Of a stretch of DNA of 64,000 nt, positions 43,263 through 54,046 are shown piece after piece. The stretch is taken from NCBI RefSeq assembly GCF_900141985.1, contig NZ_FQZK01000013.1:160079-224078 (forward strand), in the 5' to 3' direction. The notes below the pieces were generated by a model. It searched no databases and was not told the origin of the DNA. It saw only the letters and a program-made list of their open reading frames with translations. Numbering within the stretch: position 1 is the first letter of the stretch; the number at the start of each line of letters is the position of its first letter. The stretch comes from Nocardiopsis flavescens (GTDB lineage: Bacteria > Actinomycetota > Actinomycetes > Streptosporangiales > Streptosporangiaceae). Position numbers and translations under genes: made by a program.

Positions 43263-44776
43263 CGGGTTCTCCCGGGAACGGAGGGTCGGGCCAGGGTGCG
43301 CAGCGCGGAGAGCGCGGGGGTGAAGAAGTAGCCGCCGCCGCGCGGGACGGTGAAGGGTGCGGGCATCGGCAGCCGGACCAGGGTCCCCCCGGGCTCGCCG
43401 GAGGGGAGCCGCAGGGCGAACTCGCGGGGGACGAGGTCGCCCAGGGCCCGGTGGGGGCGGCCCACGATGGGGTCGTGGTTGTCGCCCTCGTGCTGCTGGT
43501 AGGGGTTGTTCAGCCAGGAGCGGACGACGAACTCGAACTGCCGCTCCAGCGAGGTCTGGTAGCAGGCGAACACCATGCCGCGCTCCCCGTGGTCCTCGTA
43601 GGGCATGCCCCGCCGCAGCAGCCGGTGCGTCTCGATGGCGGCGCGGGTCTCCAGGTCGGTCTCGTGGTCGCGGGGGTAGGCCTTGCGGATGTGCGCGCCG
43701 ACCGGGACGCGCCACCCCCGGGTGTCGTCCACCGGGCCGAGGTCGGCGGTGAACCCGAAGGCGTTCCGGCTCAGGGGGCAGGAGGACAGGGCCGGATCGG
43801 GGGCGTCGGGCCGCAGGCTCACCGGTGTGCCGTCGCGCCACCGGCCGAACAGCCGTGCCGAGAGCGCGTCCGGCGTCCAGCCCGTGAAACCGCGGCGGGC
43901 CAGCTCCTCGCACGCGTGCTCGGTGAACGCCTGGAAGGCGCCCACCTCCTGCCGGTAGCGGCGCACCGCCAGCAGTGAGCCGTTGACGGTCCAGTCCGGC
44001 CCGCCGGAGGCCACCGCGCCCGGGGGGTCGGCCGCCACCGGGTCCTGTCCGGGGTGCCCGAACACGAACTCCCCGGGCCACAGCCGCCGCTGCCCCGGCG
44101 CGGCCTCGTGCGGGCGGTCCGGCGCGGCGGGCGGGCACAGGGGCGCGCCGGTGCCGCGGGCCGCGCCGCGCACCGCGGGCTGCGACACGGGGTCCCGGTA
44201 CCCGAAGTGCTCGCGCTCGTAGCCGGAGTCGTCCAGGGAGGCGCACCGGTCCCGGTGCAGCACCTCGGGGCCGCCGCGCCCGCCGGCCAGCCGGTCCGCG
44301 GCGGCCCGCGCCGCGGCGTGGTCCGCGGCGCGCACCACCAGCAGGGCGTCGGCCGTCGTTCCCCGGCCGCCGACCGGCCAGTTGTCCGGGTGGCCCCGGT
44401 CGGCGGGGTCCGCCGGGTCGCCCAGCAGCGGCGAGCGCGCCGCGAGGCCGTCCTGGAAGGGGACGTCCAGCAGGGTGTCGGGCCGGCGTCCCAGGGCCCG
44501 CAGGCCCCGCGCCGAGAACGACAGGCCGACCACCGTCCCCCCGCCGCCCCTGGCACGGTCGGCCAGGAGGGCGCGGGTCGAGGTGACCGCCGCCGCCGCG
44601 CGTCCCACCCACGGCCGGGGGTCCGAGGTCCACCGCAGGTAGAGGTGGTGCTGGACGGGGCCGCCGAACGGCACCAGGATGTTCCCCTGGATCTCGTCGA
44701 GGTCCAGGAGGGGTTCCCCGGCCGCTCCGCGGCCCCGCGCGAACTCCGCGTCCACGTGCTCTCCCGGTCGGGTCAC
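43259..44776 (-). CDS. Dyp-type haem peroxidase
   Basis: 505 residues. Signature elements of the dye-decolorizing peroxidase family: GNILVPFGGPVQHHLYLRW at the N-terminus, EHFGYRDPVSQPAV where the distal Asp (D195) sits (canonical G-x-x-D-G, here the second Gly is Pro), PVGAHIRKAYPRD with the proximal haem ligand H362, and FACYQTSLERQFEFVVRSWLNN near the end. There is no Tat or Sec signal, so it is cytoplasmic. Dyp enzymes oxidise phenolic or anthraquinone compounds with peroxide, and some perform oxidative tailoring. Overlaps both neighbours by four bases in the minus operon. Confidence 0.9.
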   Translation of the reverse strand: MTRPGEHVDAEFARGRGAAGEPLLDLDEIQGNILVPFGGPVQHHLYLRWTSDPRPWVGRAAAAVTSTRALLADRARGGGGTVVGLSFSARGLRALGRRPDTLLDVPFQDGLAARSPLLGDPADPADRGHPDNWPVGGRGTTADALLVVRAADHAAARAAADRLAGGRGGPEVLHRDRCASLDDSGYEREHFGYRDPVSQPAVRGAARGTGAPLCPPAAPDRPHEAAPGQRRLWPGEFVFGHPGQDPVAADPPGAVASGGPDWTVNGSLLAVRRYRQEVGAFQAFTEHACEELARRGFTGWTPDALSARLFGRWRDGTPVSLRPDAPDPALSSCPLSRNAFGFTADLGPVDDTRGWRVPVGAHIRKAYPRDHETDLETRAAIETHRLLRRGMPYEDHGERGMVFACYQTSLERQFEFVVRSWLNNPYQQHEGDNHDPIVGRPHRALGDLVPREFALRLPSGEPGGTLVRLPMPAPFTVPRGGGYFFTPALSALRTLARPSVPGRTR

Positions 44777-46038
44777 CCGGCCGAGACGCCCGGGTAGCGG
44801 CCCTTCTCGGGGAAGATCTCCAGGCGTGTCAGCAGGGAGTACATGTCGAACCCGTAGATGATGTCCGACAGCAGTCCGTCGGTCACCGTGAAGATGTCGA
44901 TGGACCGGGTGATGGCGGCCGTGCCGGTCGCCGGGTGGCCCATCAGGGGGCGCCGGTGCGTGCCCGCGAACGCGGCCAGCAGCGACACCCGGGTGCCGTC
45001 GACGACGACCCGCTCCACGCTGAAGCGGTAGTCGGGGAAGGCGTGCAGGAACGCCGCCGTGGTGACGGTCTCCTGGTGCAGGTCGGTGGCGCCCGGGGCG
45101 ACCAGGCGGGACACCGCCGAGACGTCGCGGCCGTTGAGCACCTCGTTGACGAACGCCCGCAGCACGAACTTGCCGTCGCCGGCCGTCCCGGTGGGGGTCG
45201 TGGGCTCTCCGGCGGCCTCCCCGGCGGGGGCGCCAAGTGCGGCGGCCATCGCCTCCAGGTCGTAGGACAGCGCCACGGACGTGAGGGTGGCGCCCGCGCC
45301 CCGCAGCGTCACCGTCAAAGGCAGTTCCACCCCGGCGCCGCTGGGGGCGGTACGCCACAGGGTGCGCGCGAACGTGCCGCGCACGGTCGCCTCGGCCGTC
45401 GCGGTGTCGCCGTCGAACCGGACACCGGTCACCTCGACCGCGTAGTCGTCCAGCGCGCCGACCACGCACAGGTGCACGAGGGAGCCCGCCGCGTCGGACA
45501 CCGCGTCGATGTCCACCAGCGCGTCCACCGCGGCCAGGTCGAACCGGCCCAGCACGGCGTCCAGGTAGCCGTGCACGGCGTCCTCGAAGGTCGCCGCGCC
45601 CCGGACCTCCTCACCGGTGGCCGCCACGCCCAGGAAGCGCAGCATCCGCAGCTCGTTGCCCACACCCCAGCGCTCGGTCATCTTGTCGCCGTGGAACCGC
45701 ACCGCGTCGGTGCGCCGGGCCGTGACGGGCGCCCCCGACGCCGGCAGTCCCATGAAATCGTTCTGCATGGTGCCGTACCACTTGCCGACGCACACCACGC
45801 TGTCGCCTTCGAACAGTTCCTCGTCGACGTCGTACCGGAAATCCGGGAACGACTCCAGGAACTCCTCCAGAACGCCCTTGAACCCGTTCAGTGCGACGTC
45901 CTGCCCGGGGTACGGGTTCCAGTCGACGTAATCGGCGACCTTCAACGTCTCCACGCGGTCCACGCGGTGCTCGTTGAAGACCTCCTTCACCCAGCGTCGG
46001 ATGCCGTCCACGACTTCCGGTCTGGTCGTCTCGCTCAT
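44773..46038 (-). CDS. Triple SnoaL/NTF2-like domain protein
   Basis: 421 residues with three consecutive NTF2-like alpha-plus-beta domains. Domain 1 (about 8-130): VKEVFNEHRVDRVETLKVADYVDWNPYPG, FPDFRYDVDEELFEGDSVVCVGKW. Domain 2 (about 150-275) is more diverged: VHGYLDAVLGRFDLAAVDALVD. Domain 3 (about 300-415): VNEVLNGRDVSAVSRLVAPGATDLHQ, FPDYRFSVERVVVDGTRVSLLA. SnoaL-type proteins include polyketide cyclases and small hydrolases, and tandem triplets are rare. AAAGGAGCACC precedes the ATG. It heads the seven-gene minus operon and is divergent from the 46308 operon. Confidence 0.87.
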   Translation of the reverse strand: MSETTRPEVVDGIRRWVKEVFNEHRVDRVETLKVADYVDWNPYPGQDVALNGFKGVLEEFLESFPDFRYDVDEELFEGDSVVCVGKWYGTMQNDFMGLPASGAPVTARRTDAVRFHGDKMTERWGVGNELRMLRFLGVAATGEEVRGAATFEDAVHGYLDAVLGRFDLAAVDALVDIDAVSDAAGSLVHLCVVGALDDYAVEVTGVRFDGDTATAEATVRGTFARTLWRTAPSGAGVELPLTVTLRGAGATLTSVALSYDLEAMAAALGAPAGEAAGEPTTPTGTAGDGKFVLRAFVNEVLNGRDVSAVSRLVAPGATDLHQETVTTAAFLHAFPDYRFSVERVVVDGTRVSLLAAFAGTHRRPLMGHPATGTAAITRSIDIFTVTDGLLSDIIYGFDMYSLLTRLEIFPEKGRYPGVSAG

Positions 46039-46307
46039 GGTGCTCCTTTCCCTGCCTCGTAGGGGCAAGCCGGGATTCTCTTCGACATTAAGCCCGGCCC
46101 GCGACGCGCTCCTTCTCTCAACTTGCGGGGAGCGGTGCCGGGCGCCGAGAAGGGAGGAATGGCCTGTTCACAGCGTTTCGAAGAAGACAGCAATCCACGA
46201 GAAAGCGTGCGCTGCGTGACCGAGTCGGCACCGGGTACTGTTCTGTGCAAACCACTTCATGCGCATACGTGCGCGCATATAACAGCGAACGTGCAGTGGA
46301 GGAATTC

Positions 46308-46685
46308 ATGTCGGAGAAAAGCGGTTCCGCGAAACTCGGTGTCAAACCCGGATTCGTCGTCGTCGCGCGCAACGCCCCCGACGACTACGACGCCCTCCTC
46401 GGCGACCTGCCCGCCGCGGCGACGGTCACCGACGAGCCGGGCGCGGCGCCCGACCTGCTCCACCTCTTCTCGACCACGCTGGAGGAGCTGCGCAAGAACC
46501 TCACCGAGCACCTGGCGGACGTCCCCGACACCACGGTGGTCTGGCTCTCCTACCCCAAGGGCGGCGGCAAACGCGAGCTCAACCGCACCATCGTCATGGA
46601 GGAGGCGGTCGGCGTCGGCTGGAAGGCCGTCTACGGGGTGTCGCTCAGCGACGACTGGTCGGCCAACCGCATCAAGCGCGCCTGA
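46308..46685 (+). CDS. DUF3052-like small protein
   Basis: 125 residues. KLGVKPGFVVVARNAPDDYDALLG at the start and GVSLSDDWSANRIKR at the end are like DUF3052/YdhI-type proteins widespread in bacteria, and VWLSYPKGGGKRELNRTI is the central strand-loop. Function unknown. The ATG follows GGAGGAATT. It is the first gene of a plus operon that continues into the DrrA/DrrB exporter genes, 52 bases downstream. The 269-bp divergent region ahead contains the 11-mer TGCGCGCATAT (46270-46280), whose complement also occurs upstream of pksE at 24261. Confidence 0.8.
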   Translation: MSEKSGSAKLGVKPGFVVVARNAPDDYDALLGDLPAAATVTDEPGAAPDLLHLFSTTLEELRKNLTEHLADVPDTTVVWLSYPKGGGKRELNRTIVMEEAVGVGWKAVYGVSLSDDWSANRIKRA

Positions 46686-46737
46686 CCGCCCCGTCCCGCG
46701 GCGCCCGGCGCCGCGCCCCCGAGTGAAGGAATGAACC

Positions 46738-47724
46738 ATGATCAGCGTTGAAGAGCTGGGATGCCGCTTCCGCGTCCGCCGCAAGGAATTCGTCGACGCC
46801 CTGAAGGACGTCTCGTTCGTGGTGGGCGAGGGCGAGCTCGTGGCCCTTCTCGGCCCCAACGGCGCGGGCAAGTCCACCACGCTGCGCGTTCTCACCGGCC
46901 TGGTGCCCCCCAGCTCGGGCCGGGCGTCCGTCGCCGGGACCGACGTCGTCGCGGACCCGACCGGGGTCCGCCGGCGTATCGGCTTCGTCGGGCAGGGCAA
47001 CGGCGCGGCCCACGAGCAGCGGGTGGACGACGAGCTCCACGCGCAGGGCCGGGCCTACGGGCTGCCGCGGTCCGACGTGCGCGCCACCGTCGCCGAACTG
47101 GTCGGGCTCCTCGACCTCGGAGACCTCCTCACCCGGCCGGTCCGCTCCCTGTCCGGGGGCCAGCGCCGCCGTGTCGACATCGCCCTGGGCCTGGTGCCCC
47201 GGCCGCCCGTGCTCTTCCTGGACGAGCCCACCACCGGCCTGGACCCCCACCACCGGGCCCGGCTCTGGGAGCACATCGACGGGCTGCGCCGAACGTTCAA
47301 CACGACGATCCTGCTCACCACCCACTACCTGGAGGAGGCCGACGAGCACGCCGAGCGGGTGCTGGTCATCGACCACGGCCGCGTCATCGCCGACGACACC
47401 TCCGCGCGCCTCAAGCGCGAACACGTCGGCCACCGCGTGTCGATGGACTTCGACGGGCCCGAGCAGGCGGCCCTGGCGGCCAAGGCGGTCGAGGAGGCCG
47501 CGGGCACCCGCGAGGTCACCGTCGTGGGCCGGACGGTGAACCTGCGCGCCGACGGCGGCGACACCGTCGTGCCCCCGCTGCTCGCCGCCCTGGAGGCGCA
47601 GGGGACCGGCGCGCGGCGCCTGGTCCTGGCCGAGCCCACGCTCAACGACGTGTTCCTCGAACTCACCGGCCGCTCCCTGCGCGAGGGCGACCAGTACCAC
47701 CGCGAACGGGAGGCGGCGGCATGA
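46738..47724 (+). CDS. DrrA-type drug-export ABC transporter ATPase
   Basis: 328 residues. Walker A GPNGAGKST, Q-loop FVGQGN, signature LSGGQRRRVDIALGL, Walker B VLFLDEPTTGLD, and a C-terminal ~100-residue extension typical of DrrA/DrrA-like ATPases (HRVSMDFDGPEQAALAAKAV ... PTLNDVFLELTGRSL). It powers export of antibiotics through the DrrB partner encoded next (ATGA overlap). In an enediyne locus this is a plausible self-resistance exporter. Confidence 0.92.
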   Translation: MISVEELGCRFRVRRKEFVDALKDVSFVVGEGELVALLGPNGAGKSTTLRVLTGLVPPSSGRASVAGTDVVADPTGVRRRIGFVGQGNGAAHEQRVDDELHAQGRAYGLPRSDVRATVAELVGLLDLGDLLTRPVRSLSGGQRRRVDIALGLVPRPPVLFLDEPTTGLDPHHRARLWEHIDGLRRTFNTTILLTTHYLEEADEHAERVLVIDHGRVIADDTSARLKREHVGHRVSMDFDGPEQAALAAKAVEEAAGTREVTVVGRTVNLRADGGDTVVPPLLAALEAQGTGARRLVLAEPTLNDVFLELTGRSLREGDQYHREREAAA

Positions 47725-48515
47725 CCTCCCCGACCAAGGAGCCCCGACCCGTGAAGCCGCTCTCCGACATTGCGACCATCACCGTCCGCGAACTCCGCCC
47801 CATCCTGCGGGGGCCGCTGTTCCTGGTGGTCAGCCTCATCCAGCCGCTGGTGTTCCTGGGCCTGTTCGGCCCGCTGCTGCTGGGCTCCGTCGACGAGGCG
47901 GTCTTCGGCCCCGGCGGCGCCCTCCAGTGGTTCGTGCCCGGGATCATGGTGATGATCAGCCTCGTCGGCACCTCGACCATGGGCTCCAACCTGCTCACCG
48001 AGGTGCAGACCGGCGCCCACGAGCGTCTCCTGGTCACCCCGCTGACCCGCGGGTCCCTGATCATCGGGCGGGCCCTGAAGGAGTTCGCGCCCCTCGTGGT
48101 GCAGGCCCTCGTGATCATCCTCGTCGCGATGCCGTTCGGGTTCTCCCCCGATCCGCTCGGCTCCGTGCTCGGGGTCCTGCTGCTCGGCGTGCTCGGCATC
48201 GGCCTGGGCGCGCTCTCCTACGCGCTGGCCATCGCGGTGCGCCACCAGGAGTGGGCGTTCTGGGGGATCCAGCAGACACTGCTCTTCCCCGTGCTCATCC
48301 TGTCGGGCATCCTGCTGCCGGTCGACTCCGGTCCCGACTGGCTGGCCGCGGTCGCCGCGTTCAACCCGCTCACCTACGTCGTGGAGGCCGAGCGCGCCCT
48401 GTTCGCCGGCGAGGTCCTGACCGCCCGGGTCGGCTGGGGGGCCCTCGCGGCGCTCCTGGTCGCGGCCCTGGGGCTGTACGTCGGGGTGCGCTCCGTGCGC
48501 AGGTCGCCGGTGTGA
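47721..48515 (+). CDS. DrrB-type drug-export ABC transporter permease
   Basis: 264 residues, six membrane helices, ABC-2 type. ITVRELRPILRGPLFLVVSLIQPLVFLGLF begins the domain, and TEVQTGAHERLLVTPLTRGSLIIGRALKE is the conserved cytoplasmic E-R-x-x-x-T-P-x-x-R coupling loop. The start ATG overlaps the stop of the drrA-like gene. A hairpin at 48521-48549 ends the operon and that of the convergent UvrA-like gene. Confidence 0.92.
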   Translation: MTSPTKEPRPVKPLSDIATITVRELRPILRGPLFLVVSLIQPLVFLGLFGPLLLGSVDEAVFGPGGALQWFVPGIMVMISLVGTSTMGSNLLTEVQTGAHERLLVTPLTRGSLIIGRALKEFAPLVVQALVIILVAMPFGFSPDPLGSVLGVLLLGVLGIGLGALSYALAIAVRHQEWAFWGIQQTLLFPVLILSGILLPVDSGPDWLAAVAAFNPLTYVVEAERALFAGEVLTARVGWGALAALLVAALGLYVGVRSVRRSPV

Positions 48516-48520
48516 GGCCC

Positions 48521-48549
48521 GGTCGCCCCGCCGGGCCGGCGGGGCGACC
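48521..48549. terminator. Bidirectional GC-rich hairpin
   Basis: GGTCGCCCCGCCGG (48521-48534) and CCGGCGGGGCGACC (48536-48549) are perfect complements, so a stem of about 12 bp with a tight loop forms. It lies five bases after the exporter permease stop and 12 bases before the end of the UvrA-like gene on minus. Confidence 0.8.
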
Positions 48550-48561
48550 GCGGGACCCGCC

Positions 48562-50997
<2,436 letters not shown>

Positions 50998-51176
50998 GGG
51001 CGCTCTTCCCCCTCGTTCCGGGTGTCCCGACCAGCCTAGGACCGGCGCCCTTCTCCCGGGTTGCGCTTCTCCATTCGTGCGATCCCCGGCCGAACAGCAA
51101 AACGGAAGAGGTCCGGGGCCCCGTCCCGGACCGACGATGAGGCGGTGCACGGACCACACTCCGGAAAGGAGCACCG

Positions 51177-53084
51177 ATGCGGCCGATGTTCCACGTCCTG
51201 AGGGTCGCCCTCGCCCTCGTCCTCGTGGGCGCCCTCGCCCTCCTCACCCAGCGCCCCGCGGTCACGGGGGCCGACGCCGCCGAAGCGGCCTCGGACTTCT
51301 CCTTCACCCGCCTGTCCCTGAACGGGGCGCCGCCCGCCGCCGCCGGGCACCGCGAGGTCGCCCCCGCCCTGGAGCACTTCGGCGGGTGGATCTCGGCGGT
51401 CGGCGCCGCGGTCGCGCTGGCCGACGTGCGCGGCACCGGCCGCCCGGCCGACGCCTGCCTGGTCGACCCGCGCGACGACGGCGTCACCCTGCGGGCCGTG
51501 CCCGGGTCGGAGACCGAGGACTACCCCCCGGTCCCGCTCGTTCCCGAGGGCCTGCCCTACGACCGGACCATGGCGCCCATGGGCTGTGTGCCGGCCGACC
51601 TCGACGCCGACGGGGACACGGACTTCCTCGTCTACTACTGGGGCAGGTCGCCGGTGCTCTTCCTGGACACGGCCGGGCCCGGGGACGGCGGGGCCCCGAC
51701 CGCCGAGCGGTTCACCGCCCACGAACTCGTCGAGCCCATGCAGGTCTGGAACACGACCACCGTCAACGTGGCCGACATCGACGGCTCCGGGCACCCGGAC
51801 CTGTTCATCGGCAACTACTTCCCCGACGGCGCCCGCGTGCTCGACCCCGGGGCCGACGACGAGACCCGCATGCAGATGCAGGACGGGATGGGACTGGCGA
51901 ACAACGCGGGCCGCAACCGCCTCCTGCTCACCGAGCCCACCGGGACCCCCGACACGCCCCCGGTGGTCACCGACGCCGGTACCGCCCTGCCCGAGCCCGC
52001 CGTCACGGGCTGGACCCTGGCCACCGGCGCCCAGGACCTCACCGGCGACGGCCTGCCCGAGCTGTACATCGCCAACGACTTCGGCAACGACCGGCTCCTG
52101 GTCAACCGCTCCACGCCCGGCGACGTGTCGCTGGAGATCGTCCGCGGGGACCGGGACATGGTCACGCCCAAGTCCGGGGTGATGGGCAACGACTCCTACA
52201 AGGGCATGGGCGTCACCTTCACCTACGGCGCCGGGGACGACCTGCCCACCATCGTCGTCAGCAACATCACCACCCCCTTCGCCCTGCACGAGAGCAACTT
52301 CGCGTTCGTTCCCGACGGGGAGGGCGCCGACCTCCTGGAGGGCCGGGTCCCCTACCGCCAGGAGAGCGAGGCGCTCGGGCTCTCCCGCGGGGGGTGGGCC
52401 TGGGACGTCAAGGCCGGGGACTTCGACAACGACGGCACCGACGAGCTGATGCAGGCCACCGGGTTCCTCAAGGGCGACACCGACCGCTGGCCCCAGCTCC
52501 AGGAACTGGCCATGGGCAACGACGAGCTGCTGCGCCACCCCTGGGCGTGGCCGGTCTTCGCGGAGGGGGACGACCTCTCCGGCCACGAGCACAACCCCTT
52601 CTGGGTGCGCGGGGCCGACGGCCGCTACTCCGACCTGGCCGAGCCCCTGGGCCTGGACGGCACCGAGGTCTCCCGCGCCATCGCCCTCGGGGACGTCAAC
52701 GGGGACGGGCTGCTGGACGCGGTGGTCGCCAACCAGTGGGAGGACTCCCTGGTCCTGCTCAACGACGCCGACGCCCCCGCCGCCGCCGTGCTGCGCCCCC
52801 TGGTCCCGGCCGTCGCCGCGGACGGCACGGGCTGGCGCCCGGCGGTCGGCGCGACGGTGACCGTCCGCGAGGGCGGGTCCCCGGACCAGACCCGGCAGCT
52901 CTACCCGGCCAACGGCCACACCGGGGTCTCCTCCGACGAGGTGCTCCTGGCCCTTCCGGAGACCGGCACCCTCCCGGTGACGGTCACCTGGCGGGCCACC
53001 ACCGGGACCGTCCACTCCGTCGACCTGGAGCTGTCGCCCGGCGCACGCACCCTCCACCTCCACGACGACGGGACGGCGAGATGA
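51177..53084 (+). CDS. unbV: Enediyne biosynthesis protein UnbV/E4 (FG-GAP/ASPIC family)
   Basis: 635 residues. Signal peptide about 1-35 (LRVALALVLVGALALLTQ). The body has at least five FG-GAP/VCBS-type calcium-binding turns: DLDADGDTDF, DIDGSGHPDLF, DLTGDGLPELY, DFDNDGTDEL and DVNGDGLLDAV. The C-terminus matches the ASPIC/UnbV domain (YPANGHTGVSSDEVLLALP ... SVDLELSPGARTLHL). UnbV is one of the five conserved enediyne warhead cassette genes and is exported, with unknown action. It overlaps the UnbU gene by four bases (ATGA). GGAAAGGAG precedes the ATG. The position 18 kb away from unbL and 20 kb from pksE is unusual. Confidence 0.93.
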   Translation: MRPMFHVLRVALALVLVGALALLTQRPAVTGADAAEAASDFSFTRLSLNGAPPAAAGHREVAPALEHFGGWISAVGAAVALADVRGTGRPADACLVDPRDDGVTLRAVPGSETEDYPPVPLVPEGLPYDRTMAPMGCVPADLDADGDTDFLVYYWGRSPVLFLDTAGPGDGGAPTAERFTAHELVEPMQVWNTTTVNVADIDGSGHPDLFIGNYFPDGARVLDPGADDETRMQMQDGMGLANNAGRNRLLLTEPTGTPDTPPVVTDAGTALPEPAVTGWTLATGAQDLTGDGLPELYIANDFGNDRLLVNRSTPGDVSLEIVRGDRDMVTPKSGVMGNDSYKGMGVTFTYGAGDDLPTIVVSNITTPFALHESNFAFVPDGEGADLLEGRVPYRQESEALGLSRGGWAWDVKAGDFDNDGTDELMQATGFLKGDTDRWPQLQELAMGNDELLRHPWAWPVFAEGDDLSGHEHNPFWVRGADGRYSDLAEPLGLDGTEVSRAIALGDVNGDGLLDAVVANQWEDSLVLLNDADAPAAAVLRPLVPAVAADGTGWRPAVGATVTVREGGSPDQTRQLYPANGHTGVSSDEVLLALPETGTLPVTVTWRATTGTVHSVDLELSPGARTLHLHDDGTAR

Positions 53085-54046
53085 CGACGACCAGACCCCA
53101 GGCTCCCCCCGACCGGACCGCGGACCCCGGCGCCGCGGCACCCGAAACCGCACAGCCCCGGGCCGGCACCCGGGTCACGGCCCTGCGCATGTTCGCCACC
53201 AGCATCACCGTGTTCACCGTCCTGGGGCACCTGCTCCTGGGCTTCGAGCAGGCCCCGGTGATCCCGGTCGTCGCCCTGCTGACCGGCTACGCCGTGGACC
53301 TGCTCATGGAGACCCTCGGCGCCCGCGCCGAGGGGCGCGCGCCCGGCTACGCCGGGGGCGCGGGCGCCCTGGTTACCTACCTGCTGCCCACGCACATCGC
53401 CGGCCTGGCCTGCGCGATGCTCCTGTGGGGCAACGAGTCCCCGTGGCCCTACATGTTCGCCGTCACCGTCGCCGTCGCCGCCAAGCACCTCATCCGCCTC
53501 CCGGTCGGCGGGCGCAGGCGCCACGTGCTCAACCCGTCGAACTTCGGGATCGCCGTCACACTGGTCCTCTTCCCCTGGGTGGGGATCGCCCCGCCTTACC
53601 ACTTCACCAACAACACCTCCGGGACGCTGGACTGGCTGCTGCCGCTCGGCGTCCTGATGGCCGGGACCATGATCAACGTCCGCCTGACCGGGAGGTGGCC
53701 GCTCATCCTCGGCTGGGTCGGCGGCTTCGCCGCGCAGGCGGTGGTGCGCTGGCTGGTGCTCGACCACGCGCTGGTCGCGGCCCTGCTGCCGATGACCGGA
53801 CTCGCGTTCATCCTGTTCACCAACTACATGATCACCGACCCCGGGACGACCCCCTCGCGCCCGCGCAACCAGGTGGTGTTCGGTGTCGCGGTGGCCGCCG
53901 TCTACGGCCTGCTGGTCACCTGGAACATCGTCTTCGGCCTGTTCTTCGCGCTGGTCATCGTCTGCGCGCTGCGCGGAGCGGTCCTCCTGCTCACCCCGCG
54001 CCCCGGTCCCCCCGCCCCCCGTGAAGCAGAGGAAGCCCGCACATGA
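53081..54046 (+). CDS. unbU: Enediyne biosynthesis protein UnbU/E5 (integral membrane)
   Basis: 321 residues, about eight membrane helices. The soluble N-terminus (1-35) is followed by FATSITVFTVLGHLLLGFEQ, YLLPTHIAGLACAMLLWGNE, the conserved RRRHVLNPSNFGIAVTLVLFPWVGIAPPYHF, and FILFTNYMITDPGTTPSRPRNQVVFGV. The pattern NPSNFG ... TDP-x-T-x-P resembles RnfD/NqrB-type membrane subunits, which has led to the idea of an electron-transfer or ion-linked role, but the flavin-attachment motif of RnfD is not seen. With UnbV it forms the second half of the warhead cassette. Confidence 0.92.
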   Translation: MTTTRPQAPPDRTADPGAAAPETAQPRAGTRVTALRMFATSITVFTVLGHLLLGFEQAPVIPVVALLTGYAVDLLMETLGARAEGRAPGYAGGAGALVTYLLPTHIAGLACAMLLWGNESPWPYMFAVTVAVAAKHLIRLPVGGRRRHVLNPSNFGIAVTLVLFPWVGIAPPYHFTNNTSGTLDWLLPLGVLMAGTMINVRLTGRWPLILGWVGGFAAQAVVRWLVLDHALVAALLPMTGLAFILFTNYMITDPGTTPSRPRNQVVFGVAVAAVYGLLVTWNIVFGLFFALVIVCALRGAVLLLTPRPGPPAPREAEEART

